Positions 25,489-34,668 of a stretch of 64,000 nucleotides of DNA are shown piece by piece. This stretch comes from Paenibacillus sp. LS1 (GTDB lineage Bacteria; Bacillota; Bacilli; Paenibacillales; Paenibacillaceae). Under the pieces are notes generated by a model. It had not been told where the DNA came from, ran no database searches, and was given only the letters and a program-made list of their open reading frames with translations. The stretch is from contig NZ_JAPDOE010000006.1 of the NCBI RefSeq assembly GCF_026013365.1, positions 222,625 through 286,624 of the forward strand, given 5' to 3'. A program made the position numbers and the translations under genes. Numbering within the stretch: the first letter of the stretch is position 1; each line of letters opens with the position of its first letter.

Positions 25489-26948
25489 AGCGGGCCGCTA
25501 TTGTAGGTGCAGGGATTGGCGGACTCACTTCGGCACTGTTGTTGAACCGTCAAGGGTGGGATGTCACCGTGTATGAACGGGGCTCCCGCGTTGGCGGACG
25601 CATTGGATATGAGCAGGAAGGGGAGTATCGGATCGATCAGGGGCCGACGATTGTGCTTCTGCCTGAGATGTTACTTGGCATCATGGAGGAGGCAGGCGTA
25701 GATCGTTCGAAGATTGAGCTGCTTCGCTGTGATCCGCTATACAGAGTGCACTACCACAGTGGTCGTGTCATGACCAAGATGACGTCACGTGAAGAGCAGA
25801 CGGCGGAGATTGAGCGTTTGTTCCCGGGAGAGAGCCGGGGATTCACACGGTTCATGAAAGACATGGACACGTTGTTTCCGGCAGGCCGGGCCGCGTTTCT
25901 GGAAAGAGCTTTTCCGCGCAAAAGGGATTTCTTCACACCTTCGCTCATGTCACTCATGGGCAGATTGCGTGCACACAAAAGTGTCCGGAAAGCCGTAGGC
26001 GATTATTTTCAGCACGAGGAGTTGCTCGACGCGTACTCTTTGCAAAGTCTATACATCGGTGGATCACCGTTTGGGACGCCAGGTATCTATTCCCTTTTAC
26101 CTTACGCCGAGCATGAATATGGCATCTGGATGGTCAAAGGCGGATATGCAGCATTGCCGGCTATTCTGGAACAGGAACTGATATCGCGTGGTGGACGTGT
26201 CGTGCTGAATTCGGAAGTTACCGGGCTCACGATAAAAAATGGCGTGTGTGAAGGTATAGAAACGGCAGCAGGCGCAGAAAATGTGGATGCAGTTATCTAC
26301 AATGGCGATTTCCCCCACCTTTCGGGTTTGCTTGGTCAATCACCAGAGGTAGCGCGGAAAAGAAAGCCGTATCGTCCCTCTTCCGGATGTGTATTGCTCT
26401 ATGTCGGCGTGGACAAAACCTGGGAAGATGCAACAACACACCAGTTCTTCCTGCCACCGAGTCTGGAAGGTAGTTTACAGGAAGTCTTCAATCAGCGACG
26501 CATTCCGGCAAAGTCCTCATTTTACGTTTTTAATCCGGTCGCATTGGATGAAACTGCAGCGCCTCAAGGACAGAGTGTATTGTATTTCCTCATTCCCGTA
26601 CCCGATGCCGAAGGTGTCGACTGGGATCAGGAGAGCGAAGCATTGGCAGAACGGGTACTGGAAGAAGCGGAGCAACGTGGATTCCCGGGACTACGTGCAG
26701 CGATCAAGTGGAAAAAGGTGCGTACACCCGCTGATGCAGAGCGAGACGGGCTCTATGGGGGCGGAAGCTTCGGTATTGCGCCAGTATTGTTCCAGTCTGG
26801 TGTATACCGACCACAACCCAAACCATTCCCTAATATAAAGGGATTATATGCCGCAGGAGCATCTGTACATCCTGGAGGCGGGGTGCCGATTGTGATGCAA
26901 AGTGCACGTATGGCCGTCAATCAACTCATGAAGGAGATGGAAACATGA
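25485..26948 (+). CDS. crtN: Carotenoid desaturase, CrtN-like (second of three)
   Basis: 487 residues, starting in an ATGA overlap with the previous gene behind GGAGGG; a longer in-frame extension is out of context. FAD motif AAIVGAGIGGLTSALLLNRQ at the N-terminus; VGGRIGYEQEGEYRIDQGPT follows. Near the end is AAGASVHPGGGVPIVMQSAR, matching staphylococcal CrtN (GASTHPGAGVPIV). CrtN converts dehydrosqualene to 4,4'-diaponeurosporene or diapolycopene. The adjacent CrtM-type synthase supports a C30 route. Assignment among the three paralogues rests on these motifs only. Confidence 0.85.
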   Translation: MKRAAIVGAGIGGLTSALLLNRQGWDVTVYERGSRVGGRIGYEQEGEYRIDQGPTIVLLPEMLLGIMEEAGVDRSKIELLRCDPLYRVHYHSGRVMTKMTSREEQTAEIERLFPGESRGFTRFMKDMDTLFPAGRAAFLERAFPRKRDFFTPSLMSLMGRLRAHKSVRKAVGDYFQHEELLDAYSLQSLYIGGSPFGTPGIYSLLPYAEHEYGIWMVKGGYAALPAILEQELISRGGRVVLNSEVTGLTIKNGVCEGIETAAGAENVDAVIYNGDFPHLSGLLGQSPEVARKRKPYRPSSGCVLLYVGVDKTWEDATTHQFFLPPSLEGSLQEVFNQRRIPAKSSFYVFNPVALDETAAPQGQSVLYFLIPVPDAEGVDWDQESEALAERVLEEAEQRGFPGLRAAIKWKKVRTPADAERDGLYGGGSFGIAPVLFQSGVYRPQPKPFPNIKGLYAAGASVHPGGGVPIVMQSARMAVNQLMKEMET

Positions 26949-27817
26949 ATGAAGCGATTTTGAGCAGGTGTGAAGAGTTGATGCAAAAGGGTTCTTCCTC
27001 TTTTTATCAGGCCTTTAGAGGGCTGCCTAGTCCACGTCGGGAAGCGGTATATGTCATTTATGCCTTCTGCCGCATGATTGATGACAGTGTAGACGAGCCG
27101 GAGCATTCGCCCTATACGATTCACGAAATCCATGATTTGTTTGATCAGTTGGATGACGCGGAAGGACACTTTATCTGGCCAGCACTGAGATGGTTGTTCA
27201 GCAGTTTCCCTCATCTGGATAAGGGACCATTCTTCCGTCAGATGGAAGGGCAACTCACGGATCTTAAAGTGACACATTATACAACGATGCAGGAACTGGA
27301 GCATTATTGTTATCTTGTGGCTGGAACCGTAGGCGAGATGTTGTTGCCTGTATTGCGGGATGATAACGGCGCTGAAGTAGCCATGAACGGGATTGCTTTG
27401 GGTAAAGGGATGCAGATCGTTAATATTATTCGGGATGTTGGTGAAGATCGGGCCAGAGTGCGCCGGTATGTTCCGCTGGAGATCATGGAGAAGCATGGTT
27501 ACACCGAGCAGGACTGGGAGGACGGGATCGTGGACGAACGCTTTATTGCCATTGTTCACGAATTAAAAGCGGCAGCATTGAACTGGTTCCGTATTGGCAT
27601 GGATCGCCTGGATACGTACCCAACGGAAAGTGCGTTTTCCATCGAGCTGGCAGCAGCCTTTTACTCCACCATTCTACACGCGGTTGAACGCAACGACTAT
27701 GACGTATATACCAAGCGGGCATATGTGAGCGATGAATTGAAACTGGAGATGCTGGGTGCGATTGTGAAACGTTACCCGATGCTGGCCTATCAAGCTTCCC
27801 GAACGGCGGTATCCTGA
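26945..27817 (+). CDS. crtM: Squalene/phytoene synthase family, dehydrosqualene synthase (CrtM-like)
   Basis: 290 residues. First Asp-rich motif DDSVD at 46-50 and second NIIRDVGED at 160-168 bind Mg-diphosphate. The family condenses two prenyl diphosphates head to head. With CrtN- and CrtP-like neighbours, condensation of two farnesyl diphosphates to C30 dehydrosqualene is more likely than C40 phytoene. ATGA overlap with the previous gene and 1-nt overlap with the next indicate tight coupling. Confidence 0.9.
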   Translation: MNEAILSRCEELMQKGSSSFYQAFRGLPSPRREAVYVIYAFCRMIDDSVDEPEHSPYTIHEIHDLFDQLDDAEGHFIWPALRWLFSSFPHLDKGPFFRQMEGQLTDLKVTHYTTMQELEHYCYLVAGTVGEMLLPVLRDDNGAEVAMNGIALGKGMQIVNIIRDVGEDRARVRRYVPLEIMEKHGYTEQDWEDGIVDERFIAIVHELKAAALNWFRIGMDRLDTYPTESAFSIELAAAFYSTILHAVERNDYDVYTKRAYVSDELKLEMLGAIVKRYPMLAYQASRTAVS

Positions 27818-28584
27818 TGATCCAGTGGCTTTACTGGGCGTGGTATGTCATTGGAGCCGTCTTGATGCTTACGATTGGCGTGCCTGACGTATTATCCTTT
27901 TCGAATGGTTTATTTCTAATCTTCTACGCGTTGTATGTGCTGGATCTGATCTACCAAGGGCGTAATCGGACAGGTCTGTCCGACCAGTCAGTCATCTGGC
28001 TGAAGCCCGGACTCTGGATTGCTTCTGTAATTATCTGGCTTGGAGGTATGGGCGTAGAGTGGGTAGGGGTGCATACGCATTGGCCTTTTGGTGAGTATGC
28101 GTACTCGGACTTCTTCGGGATTCATCTCTTCAGTGTGCCAGTTACGCTGGGTTTCGCCTGGATTGCAGTGGTCGGTAACTCCGCGCTGTTAAGTGGTGGT
28201 GGTTCAACTTGGACTGGCAAATTGCTTCGAGCAGTGAAAACCGGGTTCTGGGCGATTGTACTCGATCTGGTACTCGATCCTGTTGCGCATGCGAGGGGAT
28301 TCTGGGAGTGGCAGGCTCCAGGTGGATTCTACGGTGTTCCGTGGACCAATTACATAAGCTGGTTTATCATGGGTGCATTCCTTTCCCTCTTCCTTCCGGC
28401 CATGCCTAATGACCGTAGCTCATTGCTGCGTGCCAAATGGTTGTATCAGCTGTTTATTCTTCTGTTCGGCCTACTGGCCTTAAAGGAAGGAATTACGGGC
28501 AGCTTTATCATCGCTATTGCTGGTGTGCTTCTTGCCGAAGGGAGCTGGCTCTATGATTCGCGCCGTAAAATCAAAACCGTTTAA
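27817..28584 (+). CDS. cruF: Carotenoid biosynthesis membrane protein, CruF-like
   Basis: 255 residues with about seven hydrophobic segments. Conserved patches are EWVGVHTHWPFGEYAYS and LDLVLDPVAHARGFWEW, characteristic of the COG2324/CruF carotenoid hydratase family. CruF adds water across a terminal double bond to give a 1-hydroxy group. In this operon that hydroxyl would be the acceptor for the glycosyltransferase encoded downstream. This matches the C30 pathways known in pigmented Bacillus, which use CruF, a glycosyltransferase and an acyltransferase. Activity inferred. Confidence 0.82.
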   Translation: MIQWLYWAWYVIGAVLMLTIGVPDVLSFSNGLFLIFYALYVLDLIYQGRNRTGLSDQSVIWLKPGLWIASVIIWLGGMGVEWVGVHTHWPFGEYAYSDFFGIHLFSVPVTLGFAWIAVVGNSALLSGGGSTWTGKLLRAVKTGFWAIVLDLVLDPVAHARGFWEWQAPGGFYGVPWTNYISWFIMGAFLSLFLPAMPNDRSSLLRAKWLYQLFILLFGLLALKEGITGSFIIAIAGVLLAEGSWLYDSRRKIKTV

Positions 28585-29314
28585 TCAGATTTTTGCCTTA
28601 TACAATCACTATTATCTACTGCGTCGGCGCTTCCGCTCCTTCACTCTCTCGGGGTCACTTGACCCGCAGGTGGATATTAGGGACAACTCTCCGATTGAGC
28701 CAAACCGCCCGGTGATTTACTTCATGAACCACAGCTCCTGGTGGGATGGTCTGCTGCTCTATCATGCGGCCAGGCAGACATCGCGAGGAGATCATTATGT
28801 GATGATGGAGGAGCAACAGCTTCAGCAATATGCTTTTTTTCGAAAATTAGGTGCGTATTCGATCAATAAGGAGAGTGCGTCCGGTATTCGGACCTCTCTA
28901 CAGTACACCAGTGAACTGCTGGATTCGGGCAAAAGGGTCTGGATTTTTCCTCAAGGGGAAATATTGCATCAAGAGGCCAGACCGATTCAGTTCCGTCCAG
29001 GCATCGGATTGTTGCTTCGTCGCTCCCCGAATGCCATCGCCGTACCGGTAACCTTGTGCCATGGGATGGTGCAGCATGATCTACCGGAAATATCGATGCA
29101 GGCAGGACCTCCTGTAATGGAAGACTGGAAGGCGCTGAAGAGTGAAGAGATTGCCTTCAGACTCGGCCTTTTGTTGGAACAGCAGTTAGACGATCATAGA
29201 TCAGCGCTTGTACGGATGGGGCAGGGAAGTTTGCCAGATGCGCTTCCGTTGATTCGTCATGTACGTTCGACAAGTGAAAAATACGATGCCACGCGAAAGC
29301 GGGTGAACCGTTAG
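28553..29314 (+). CDS. PlsC-type acyltransferase of the carotenoid operon
   Basis: 253 residues from ATG 28553, with GAAGGGAG 8 nt upstream; it overlaps the CruF-like gene by 32 nt. The acyltransferase motif NHSSWWDG (His60, Asp65) and FPQGE are those of 1-acylglycerol-3-phosphate acyltransferases. Set between CruF and a glycosyltransferase, it probably acylates the sugar of a glycosyl-carotenoid, although a plain phospholipid role is not excluded. It is not of the staphylococcal CrtO family. Confidence 0.82.
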   Translation: MIRAVKSKPFNQIFALYNHYYLLRRRFRSFTLSGSLDPQVDIRDNSPIEPNRPVIYFMNHSSWWDGLLLYHAARQTSRGDHYVMMEEQQLQQYAFFRKLGAYSINKESASGIRTSLQYTSELLDSGKRVWIFPQGEILHQEARPIQFRPGIGLLLRRSPNAIAVPVTLCHGMVQHDLPEISMQAGPPVMEDWKALKSEEIAFRLGLLLEQQLDDHRSALVRMGQGSLPDALPLIRHVRSTSEKYDATRKRVNR

Positions 29315-29315
29315 C

Positions 29316-30464
29316 ATGAATGCAACTGAAATCTTCTGGATTGTGCTTACTTGTATATTAGGCATACAGTTGCTGTTCGCTCTATGGAACGTCTCCTGTC
29401 TGCCCAAAGTGCGTTCATTCCGAGCAGACCGAATACAACCGCCAGACCTGTTGGTCTCGGTGCTGATTCCAGCCAGAAATGAAAGACTACATATCGAAGG
29501 ATGTCTGGAAAGTGTGCTCGCAAGCGATACGTCAGGATTCCGGATGGAAGTATTGGTACTGGATGATCGCTCCGAAGATGAGACAGCGGCCATGGTACAA
29601 GGGATTGCGGATCGCGATGCACGTGTGCGTCTGTTGCATGGCGTCGATCTTCCCGAGGGCTGGATGGGGAAATCCCATGCGTGTCACAGGCTGGTTCAGG
29701 AGGCCGAGGGAGAATGGTTTATGTTTGTGGATGCGGATGTGCGTCTCGAGCCAAGTGCCATTCGTCAGACTCTTGCGGCAGGGTGTGAGCAGAGCGGGGG
29801 GCTGGTAACCGGTTTTCCTTATCAAGTAACGAAGACGTGGATGGAGAAGCTTGTCGTGCCGATGATGGTCTTCACCATCATCAGTCATCTGCCCATTTTC
29901 ATGATACGCAGATCATCCAGTCCGATGTTTGTGGCCGCTACGGGGGCTTTTTTGCTGATTCATCGCTCCAGTTACGAAGCATCCGGCGGTCATGCTGCCA
30001 TTCAGGCGCATCTGGTGGATGACATGAGTCTTGCCAAAGCGGTCAAGCGTGCGGGTCATCCGGTGATGCTGACAGACGTGCATGACGTAACAAATACCCG
30101 CATGTATCAGAACGGGGCAGAAGTATGGAACGGATATAAGAAGAATATGTACGAAGGTATGGGACGCAAAGACGTACTGCTGCTTGGCACGATGCTGATG
30201 TATACGCTAATGTATATTGTGCCTCCACTGGGCTTGATTATTGGACTCATAACGGGAAGTTCGATGTCCATTCTGTTTGGATTGATAGGAACTTTATTAG
30301 GTATGGCTGTGAAAAGAGTAGCGGATCATGCTGGCGGACAACCGTGGTGGCTGGCCCTTCTGCAACCGGTCAGCATGGCCTGTGTCATTGCCATCGGACT
30401 CGCTTCCTGGCAGGCAGGTCGCTCCGGCAAGGGGTACGTATGGAAAGGTAGGCGGTACAGTTGA
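29316..30464 (+). CDS. crtQ: Family 2 glycosyltransferase, CrtQ-like
   Basis: 382 residues: an N-terminal membrane helix, a GT2 catalytic domain and C-terminal hydrophobic segments. Motifs are VSVLIPARNE (nucleotide-binding start), VLDDRSED and the metal-binding FVDADVRLE; a QxxRW-like region is not obvious. The architecture resembles 4,4'-diaponeurosporenoate glycosyltransferase. It would transfer glucose to the hydroxylated or carboxylated carotenoid at the membrane. The next gene starts within its stop codon (TTG overlapping TGA). Confidence 0.84.
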   Translation: MNATEIFWIVLTCILGIQLLFALWNVSCLPKVRSFRADRIQPPDLLVSVLIPARNERLHIEGCLESVLASDTSGFRMEVLVLDDRSEDETAAMVQGIADRDARVRLLHGVDLPEGWMGKSHACHRLVQEAEGEWFMFVDADVRLEPSAIRQTLAAGCEQSGGLVTGFPYQVTKTWMEKLVVPMMVFTIISHLPIFMIRRSSSPMFVAATGAFLLIHRSSYEASGGHAAIQAHLVDDMSLAKAVKRAGHPVMLTDVHDVTNTRMYQNGAEVWNGYKKNMYEGMGRKDVLLLGTMLMYTLMYIVPPLGLIIGLITGSSMSILFGLIGTLLGMAVKRVADHAGGQPWWLALLQPVSMACVIAIGLASWQAGRSGKGYVWKGRRYS

Positions 30465-31942
30465 GAGGTAACGTCATTATTATCGGTGCAGGATTCGGAG
30501 GTCTGTCGTGTGCAATAAGACTGGCTTCACAAGGTGTGCAGGTGACCATTCTGGAACGGCAGCAACACGTAGGTGGCAAGCTACAGCAGATTGAGCAGGA
30601 CGGGTATCATTTTGACCGAGGACCGAGCACGATCACGATGCCATCCACCTTTCGCTCAGTGTTTGATCACGCGGGTGTAGCAATGGAAGACTACGTACAG
30701 CTATATGAGTTAGAACCGCGCACGCGTAATATATTCGCAGATGGCACAGTGGTAGATTTGTCAGGTGATCGCGGGTGGATGAAGGAGCAGATCGCGGCGT
30801 ACAGTCCGGAGGATGCGGCTCGTTATGATGCATTTATGGATGAGTCTGCTGCACTGTATGCGGAAGCCAATCGTCATTTTCTGGGTAAGTTGCTGCTGTC
30901 TCCTTCTGACAAATATAATCTTCAGATGTTGCGCAGCCTGCTCCGCGTGCGGCCAACGGTGAAGCTGGATAAGTTACTGCGCTCATATTTCCAACATCCG
31001 CATACGCTGGCTATGTTCGGACGGTACGCGACCTATGTGGGATCATCGCCGTATCAATCGCCTTCCATCTTTGCCATGATGGGTCATGTGGAAGCAGAGG
31101 TGGGCATCTACGGGGTCAAAGGTGGAACCTATCAGTTAATCGAAGGAATGACTCGTCTGGCACAGGAAAAAGGTGTACAAATCATGACCGGCATAGAGGT
31201 CCGGCAGATTGTTGTCCGGAATGGCAAAGTGGCAGGCGTGGATACGGATCAAGGCTTCCGCGAAGCCGATCAGGTGGTTGCCAATGGAGATGTGCTTAGT
31301 GTGAACCGACTGCTGCTCGCACCGGAACATCGGAAAGAGATGAGCGACGCTCGCATACGGAAGTATGAGCCATCCATTTCGGGATTTGTGACGCTTGCAG
31401 GTGTGCGAAGACAATATGATGCACTGCTGCACCATACAGTCTTTTTTCCGGAGCGGTATGAACCGGAGTTCGACCATATTTTCCGTGACCGTAAAATGCC
31501 CGAAGATCCCACGATCTACATCTGTTATTCCGGTTATTCGGAAGCAGGTATGGCCCCGGCGGGAGCCAGTAACCTGTTCATTCTGGTTAATGCCCCCTAC
31601 TTGTCAGATTCATGGAATTGGGAGCAAGAGACGGAACGTTACGGGGAGTTTGTATTGGAACAGTTGGCAGCGCGGGGAATTACCGGGTTGAACCAATCCG
31701 ATGTACTGATCCGGTACACGCCGCGAGATATCGAACGGGATACGTTGGCGCATCAAGGATCGATCTACGGCATCTCCTCCAACTCGGTGAAGCAGACCTT
31801 CATGCGACCAGGCAACCGAAGCAAAGATGTCCAAGGACTCTGGTACGTCGGCGGAACGACACATCCCGGCGGTGGAACCCCGATTGTGACATTGTCCGGA
31901 CAGCTTGTTGGTGAGCAATTGGCATCGGAAATTTTGAGATAA
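30461..31942 (+). CDS. crtP: Carotenoid oxidase/desaturase, CrtP-like (third of three)
   Basis: 493 residues with a TTG start that overlaps the crtQ-like stop. FAD motif VIIIGAGFGGLSCAIRLASQ; then YATYVGSSPYQSPSIFAMM and, near the C-terminus, GGTTHPGGGTPIVTLSGQ. These match CrtP/CrtNb (diaponeurosporene or diapolycopene oxidase), which oxidises a terminal methyl group to aldehyde or acid, better than CrtN. Last gene of the overlapping operon; a 334-bp gap then leads to IPP isomerase. Confidence 0.85.
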   Translation: MRGNVIIIGAGFGGLSCAIRLASQGVQVTILERQQHVGGKLQQIEQDGYHFDRGPSTITMPSTFRSVFDHAGVAMEDYVQLYELEPRTRNIFADGTVVDLSGDRGWMKEQIAAYSPEDAARYDAFMDESAALYAEANRHFLGKLLLSPSDKYNLQMLRSLLRVRPTVKLDKLLRSYFQHPHTLAMFGRYATYVGSSPYQSPSIFAMMGHVEAEVGIYGVKGGTYQLIEGMTRLAQEKGVQIMTGIEVRQIVVRNGKVAGVDTDQGFREADQVVANGDVLSVNRLLLAPEHRKEMSDARIRKYEPSISGFVTLAGVRRQYDALLHHTVFFPERYEPEFDHIFRDRKMPEDPTIYICYSGYSEAGMAPAGASNLFILVNAPYLSDSWNWEQETERYGEFVLEQLAARGITGLNQSDVLIRYTPRDIERDTLAHQGSIYGISSNSVKQTFMRPGNRSKDVQGLWYVGGTTHPGGGTPIVTLSGQLVGEQLASEILR

Positions 31943-32276
31943 GCTCGTTTTGCAGATGATGGAGTGAAAATGTATTTCTTCGAGCCACACCTATGTGCGT
32001 TGTCTGTGCTAACCAGAACTTTGAAGATGCGCCGGATGATCCGTGCTGTTGAGTAGGTATGAGATAGTGGTGCTCCGGGATTTAAGTGAGACATTTGGTG
32101 TCGGGGCATCCTTTCAATAGATGGTTTGGAACGTTATACTGGATAGAGTTAAACTGCTAGCTGCAATGCTTATAGGAATAATGTTTTTGTCTTTTGCAAA
32201 AAGACGTATACATAGAAGTAAGGGACGGGCAGGTTATCCTGTCGATCCGCACGATTCTCACATAGGAGGTCTCATC
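31943..32276 (+). other. Gap before the IPP isomerase gene
   Basis: No convincing gene; an in-frame upstream extension of fni begins here but lacks a ribosome binding site and family similarity. A TATACT at 32135-32140 with TTTCAA 17 bp upstream is a weak promoter candidate. None of the 11-bp-spaced GTATWAT repeats occur here. Confidence 0.4.
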
Positions 32277-33344
32277 ATGAATGAACAAGAGCGAGCCGGC
32301 GAACGGCTGCTTCCCGAAGTGGCTACGGGAGAACGGAAGCTGGAACACGTGCGCCTCTGTCTTGAGGAGAATGTGGCAGGAGAAGGGGTAACCAGCGGCA
32401 TGGAGCGGTATGCGTTTCGCCATCACCCACTGCCGGAACTGGATTTTGAAGAGGTGCATCTGGAGACTTCGTTTATTGGCAAAAAAGTGCGCACACCCTT
32501 GCTCATCAGTTCGATGACGGGTGGAAGCAAAACAACGGGCGCCATCAATGAGCGCCTCGCTCGAGTAGCGAACGCCAGAGGCTGGGCACTCGGTGTAGGT
32601 TCGATCCGGGCTGCCGTGGAACAGCCGGAACTGGCGAGTACCTTCGATGTGCGCCGCTGGGCACCGGACATCCCGGTCATTGCCAACCTGGGTGCGGTCC
32701 AGCTGAACTATAGCTTCACCACAGCCGACTTCCAGCGTGCCGTAGATATTGCCGGTGCGGACATGCTTGTGCTTCACCTGAACACGTTGCAGGAAGTTTT
32801 CCAGCCGGAAGGTAACACCAACTTCAGCGGATTATTTCATCGGATTGAGAACTTGTGTCGTGAGCTAGACGTGCCTGTTGGTGTAAAGGAAGTAGGTTTT
32901 GGCATCGATGGTGTTACTGCGAAAGCGTTGTATGAAGCGGGCGTGTCGTTCATCGATGTGGCTGGTGCTGGTGGCACAAGCTGGGTACAGGTGGAGAAGT
33001 ACCGCAACAATAACCCGGTACGCCGGGCAGCTGCTGAAGCTTTTGCCGACTGGGGCATTCCCACAGCGGAGTGTATTCAGGAAGTACGAGCGTTGAACCC
33101 TACTGGTGCTCTGATCGGCAGCGGCGGACTGCACACTGGCGTGGATGCGGCCAAAGCCCTCGCGCTCGGGGCAGATCTCGCTGGTTTCGGTCGATCTCTG
33201 CTCGAATCCGCAGTAGCTTCCGATGATGCGCTGAATGAGCGGTTGGAACAGGTTGAATTTGAACTTCGTACCGTGATGTTTGGCATTGGCGCAGGCCGGA
33301 TCGAGGATTTGCAGCAGACGGAGCGACTGGTGGAACGGCGTTAG
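32277..33344 (+). CDS. fni: Type 2 isopentenyl-diphosphate isomerase
   Basis: 355 residues from ATG 32277 with AGGAGGT 6 nt upstream. FMN-dependent TIM-barrel enzyme that interconverts IPP and DMAPP. Recognisable motifs are SMTGG near residue 78, GVGSIRAAVE, the LVLHLNTLQEVFQPEG loop (in place of the more common HLNxxQE), FGIDGVTAKAL and IGSGGLHTGVDAAKALALGADL. It supplies C5 units for the adjacent carotenoid genes as well as for general isoprenoids. It is separated from the operon by 334 bp and ends with its own terminator, so it may be independently expressed. Confidence 0.92.
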   Translation: MNEQERAGERLLPEVATGERKLEHVRLCLEENVAGEGVTSGMERYAFRHHPLPELDFEEVHLETSFIGKKVRTPLLISSMTGGSKTTGAINERLARVANARGWALGVGSIRAAVEQPELASTFDVRRWAPDIPVIANLGAVQLNYSFTTADFQRAVDIAGADMLVLHLNTLQEVFQPEGNTNFSGLFHRIENLCRELDVPVGVKEVGFGIDGVTAKALYEAGVSFIDVAGAGGTSWVQVEKYRNNNPVRRAAAEAFADWGIPTAECIQEVRALNPTGALIGSGGLHTGVDAAKALALGADLAGFGRSLLESAVASDDALNERLEQVEFELRTVMFGIGAGRIEDLQQTERLVERR

Positions 33345-33441
33345 GTCGAGGGTGAAAATGAAGATGATATAAGCTTAATTGGGGCTCTTTAATTATATAT
33401 TTTGAGTCTACTCATATTGCTTCCTATATAATCTGCAACAA

Positions 33442-33488
33442 AAATAGTGTAGAGGCTACTTCATTAATAAATAGCCTCTACACTATTT
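33442..33488. terminator. Bidirectional terminator between fni and a secreted-protein gene
   Basis: A 17-bp perfect stem, AAATAGTGTAGAGGCTA with its complement, and a 13-nt AT-rich loop. The ends are A/T-rich on both sides, so it can serve the convergent genes on both strands. Confidence 0.85.
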
Positions 33489-33494
33489 ATTATA

Positions 33495-33947
33495 TTAAAA
33501 TTGTCGGACACTTATATTCATATCCATTTTATGACCTGTTGAACTATAGATATAAATTTTGACGTTTGTTGTTCCTATGACACCTATTCTTGTTGTTTTT
33601 TGAGTCCCTTTCTTGATTGGAATGTCAATTGGGGAGAGACTGCCCACGGTAATTTTGGCATAAACAGTATCCGTACTAGTATTGTTAATCCAAAGATTAG
33701 CAGTCTCTCCATTGTCAGGATCCAATGTGAAGGATTTTTCGTATGCATTGTAACTGCTGTAATTAAATGGTCTGATAAGCTGTATTTCCATTGGAGTAAT
33801 ATTCGGATCCTCAGTGTTCTCCACAGTGATTGGAGAGGTGGTAAGAGCATCTTGCACTCTATCCTCTAATTCAATAGCACTAGCTGGATGTGTAGAAAGT
33901 AATATAGATAGAGCTAACCCTGCACCTAAAATTACGTTGAATATCAA
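33495..33947 (-). CDS. Secreted protein of unknown function
   Basis: 150 residues from a TTG start (33945-33947) with GAGGAGG 8 nt upstream. The first ~24 residues form a signal peptide with a hydrophobic core and an Ala-x-Ala type end (HPASA). The mature part is beta-rich in composition, with Asn/Thr/Ser patches and no Cys. No family recognised. The immediate neighbour, also on the minus strand, encodes another small exported or membrane protein of similar style. Confidence 0.65.
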   Translation of the reverse strand: MIFNVILGAGLALSILLSTHPASAIELEDRVQDALTTSPITVENTEDPNITPMEIQLIRPFNYSSYNAYEKSFTLDPDNGETANLWINNTSTDTVYAKITVGSLSPIDIPIKKGTQKTTRIGVIGTTNVKIYIYSSTGHKMDMNISVRQF

Positions 33948-34019
33948 TCTGATTTCCTCCTCTATGCTAGTAGTATGTAAAAATGTTTCAGTAATTCACA
34001 TAATGGTATTTCTAAATTA

Positions 34020-34454
34020 TTACATACATTCATCTTTCACGGTGACATTCTCATTGGTTACAGTAACGTAGGATTTGCCGGACAAGTATTCGGTATAACC
34101 GCAAACTGTTTTGTTATAGGTTTTTCCACGACTGTCCGTGAACGCCAAGGAGACGACCCCCTCCCCGGAAAGTTTCAGCTGCGGGGCGAATTTCACTTTT
34201 ACTCCGCTGGGAATATCCTTATCAAATACGTAGGTGGAGCCACTCTCATTGTTGTTTAACGAGTTGTCGCCTTGGACTAGGCTAGCCTGAATATGGGTGA
34301 GGTCATAGTCGGATTGATTGTGGATTGTGATCCTTAAGTGGCGAAATGGATCCATTGCATTCAGAAAGCTCATAAAAGCGACGATGGCGATTCCGAGTAT
34401 GATAGCAGACAAGATAATCATTTTCTTTTTGGAGAATCGGCGACGTGTGTTCAA
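34020..34454 (-). CDS. Membrane-anchored hypothetical protein
   Basis: 144 residues from a TTG at 34452-34454 with AAGGGAG about 9 nt upstream; a longer in-frame frame to 34646 lacks such support. A basic N-terminus (NTRRRFSKKK) precedes one hydrophobic helix. The outside domain of about 110 residues has Asn/Ser-rich beta-like sequence and two Cys. No family recognised. Like its neighbour at 33495, it may act at the cell surface. Confidence 0.6.
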   Translation of the reverse strand: MNTRRRFSKKKMIILSAIILGIAIVAFMSFLNAMDPFRHLRITIHNQSDYDLTHIQASLVQGDNSLNNNESGSTYVFDKDIPSGVKVKFAPQLKLSGEGVVSLAFTDSRGKTYNKTVCGYTEYLSGKSYVTVTNENVTVKDECM

Positions 34455-34668
34455 TATGATCCACTCCCTTCCTTCATGAGGTATAAACGATGGGAAGAGA
34501 TCAAAAGTTATAAATAAAATGGATAAATATGAAATTGAAGCTCGAATCGTCAAAATAACTTCATGCGCTAAGCGGGAGAACAGGATACAATAAGATACTA
34601 GTAGTGCAAAAAGGATTGCACAGAGATCATACATAATGAAGATCACTCGAAATAAGGAGGGGAAAAAG

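Noticed and set aside
32121..32276. N-terminal extension of IPP isomerase
   Set aside because: The family starts near the ATG at 32277, which has AGGAGGT at the right distance; the extension has none.
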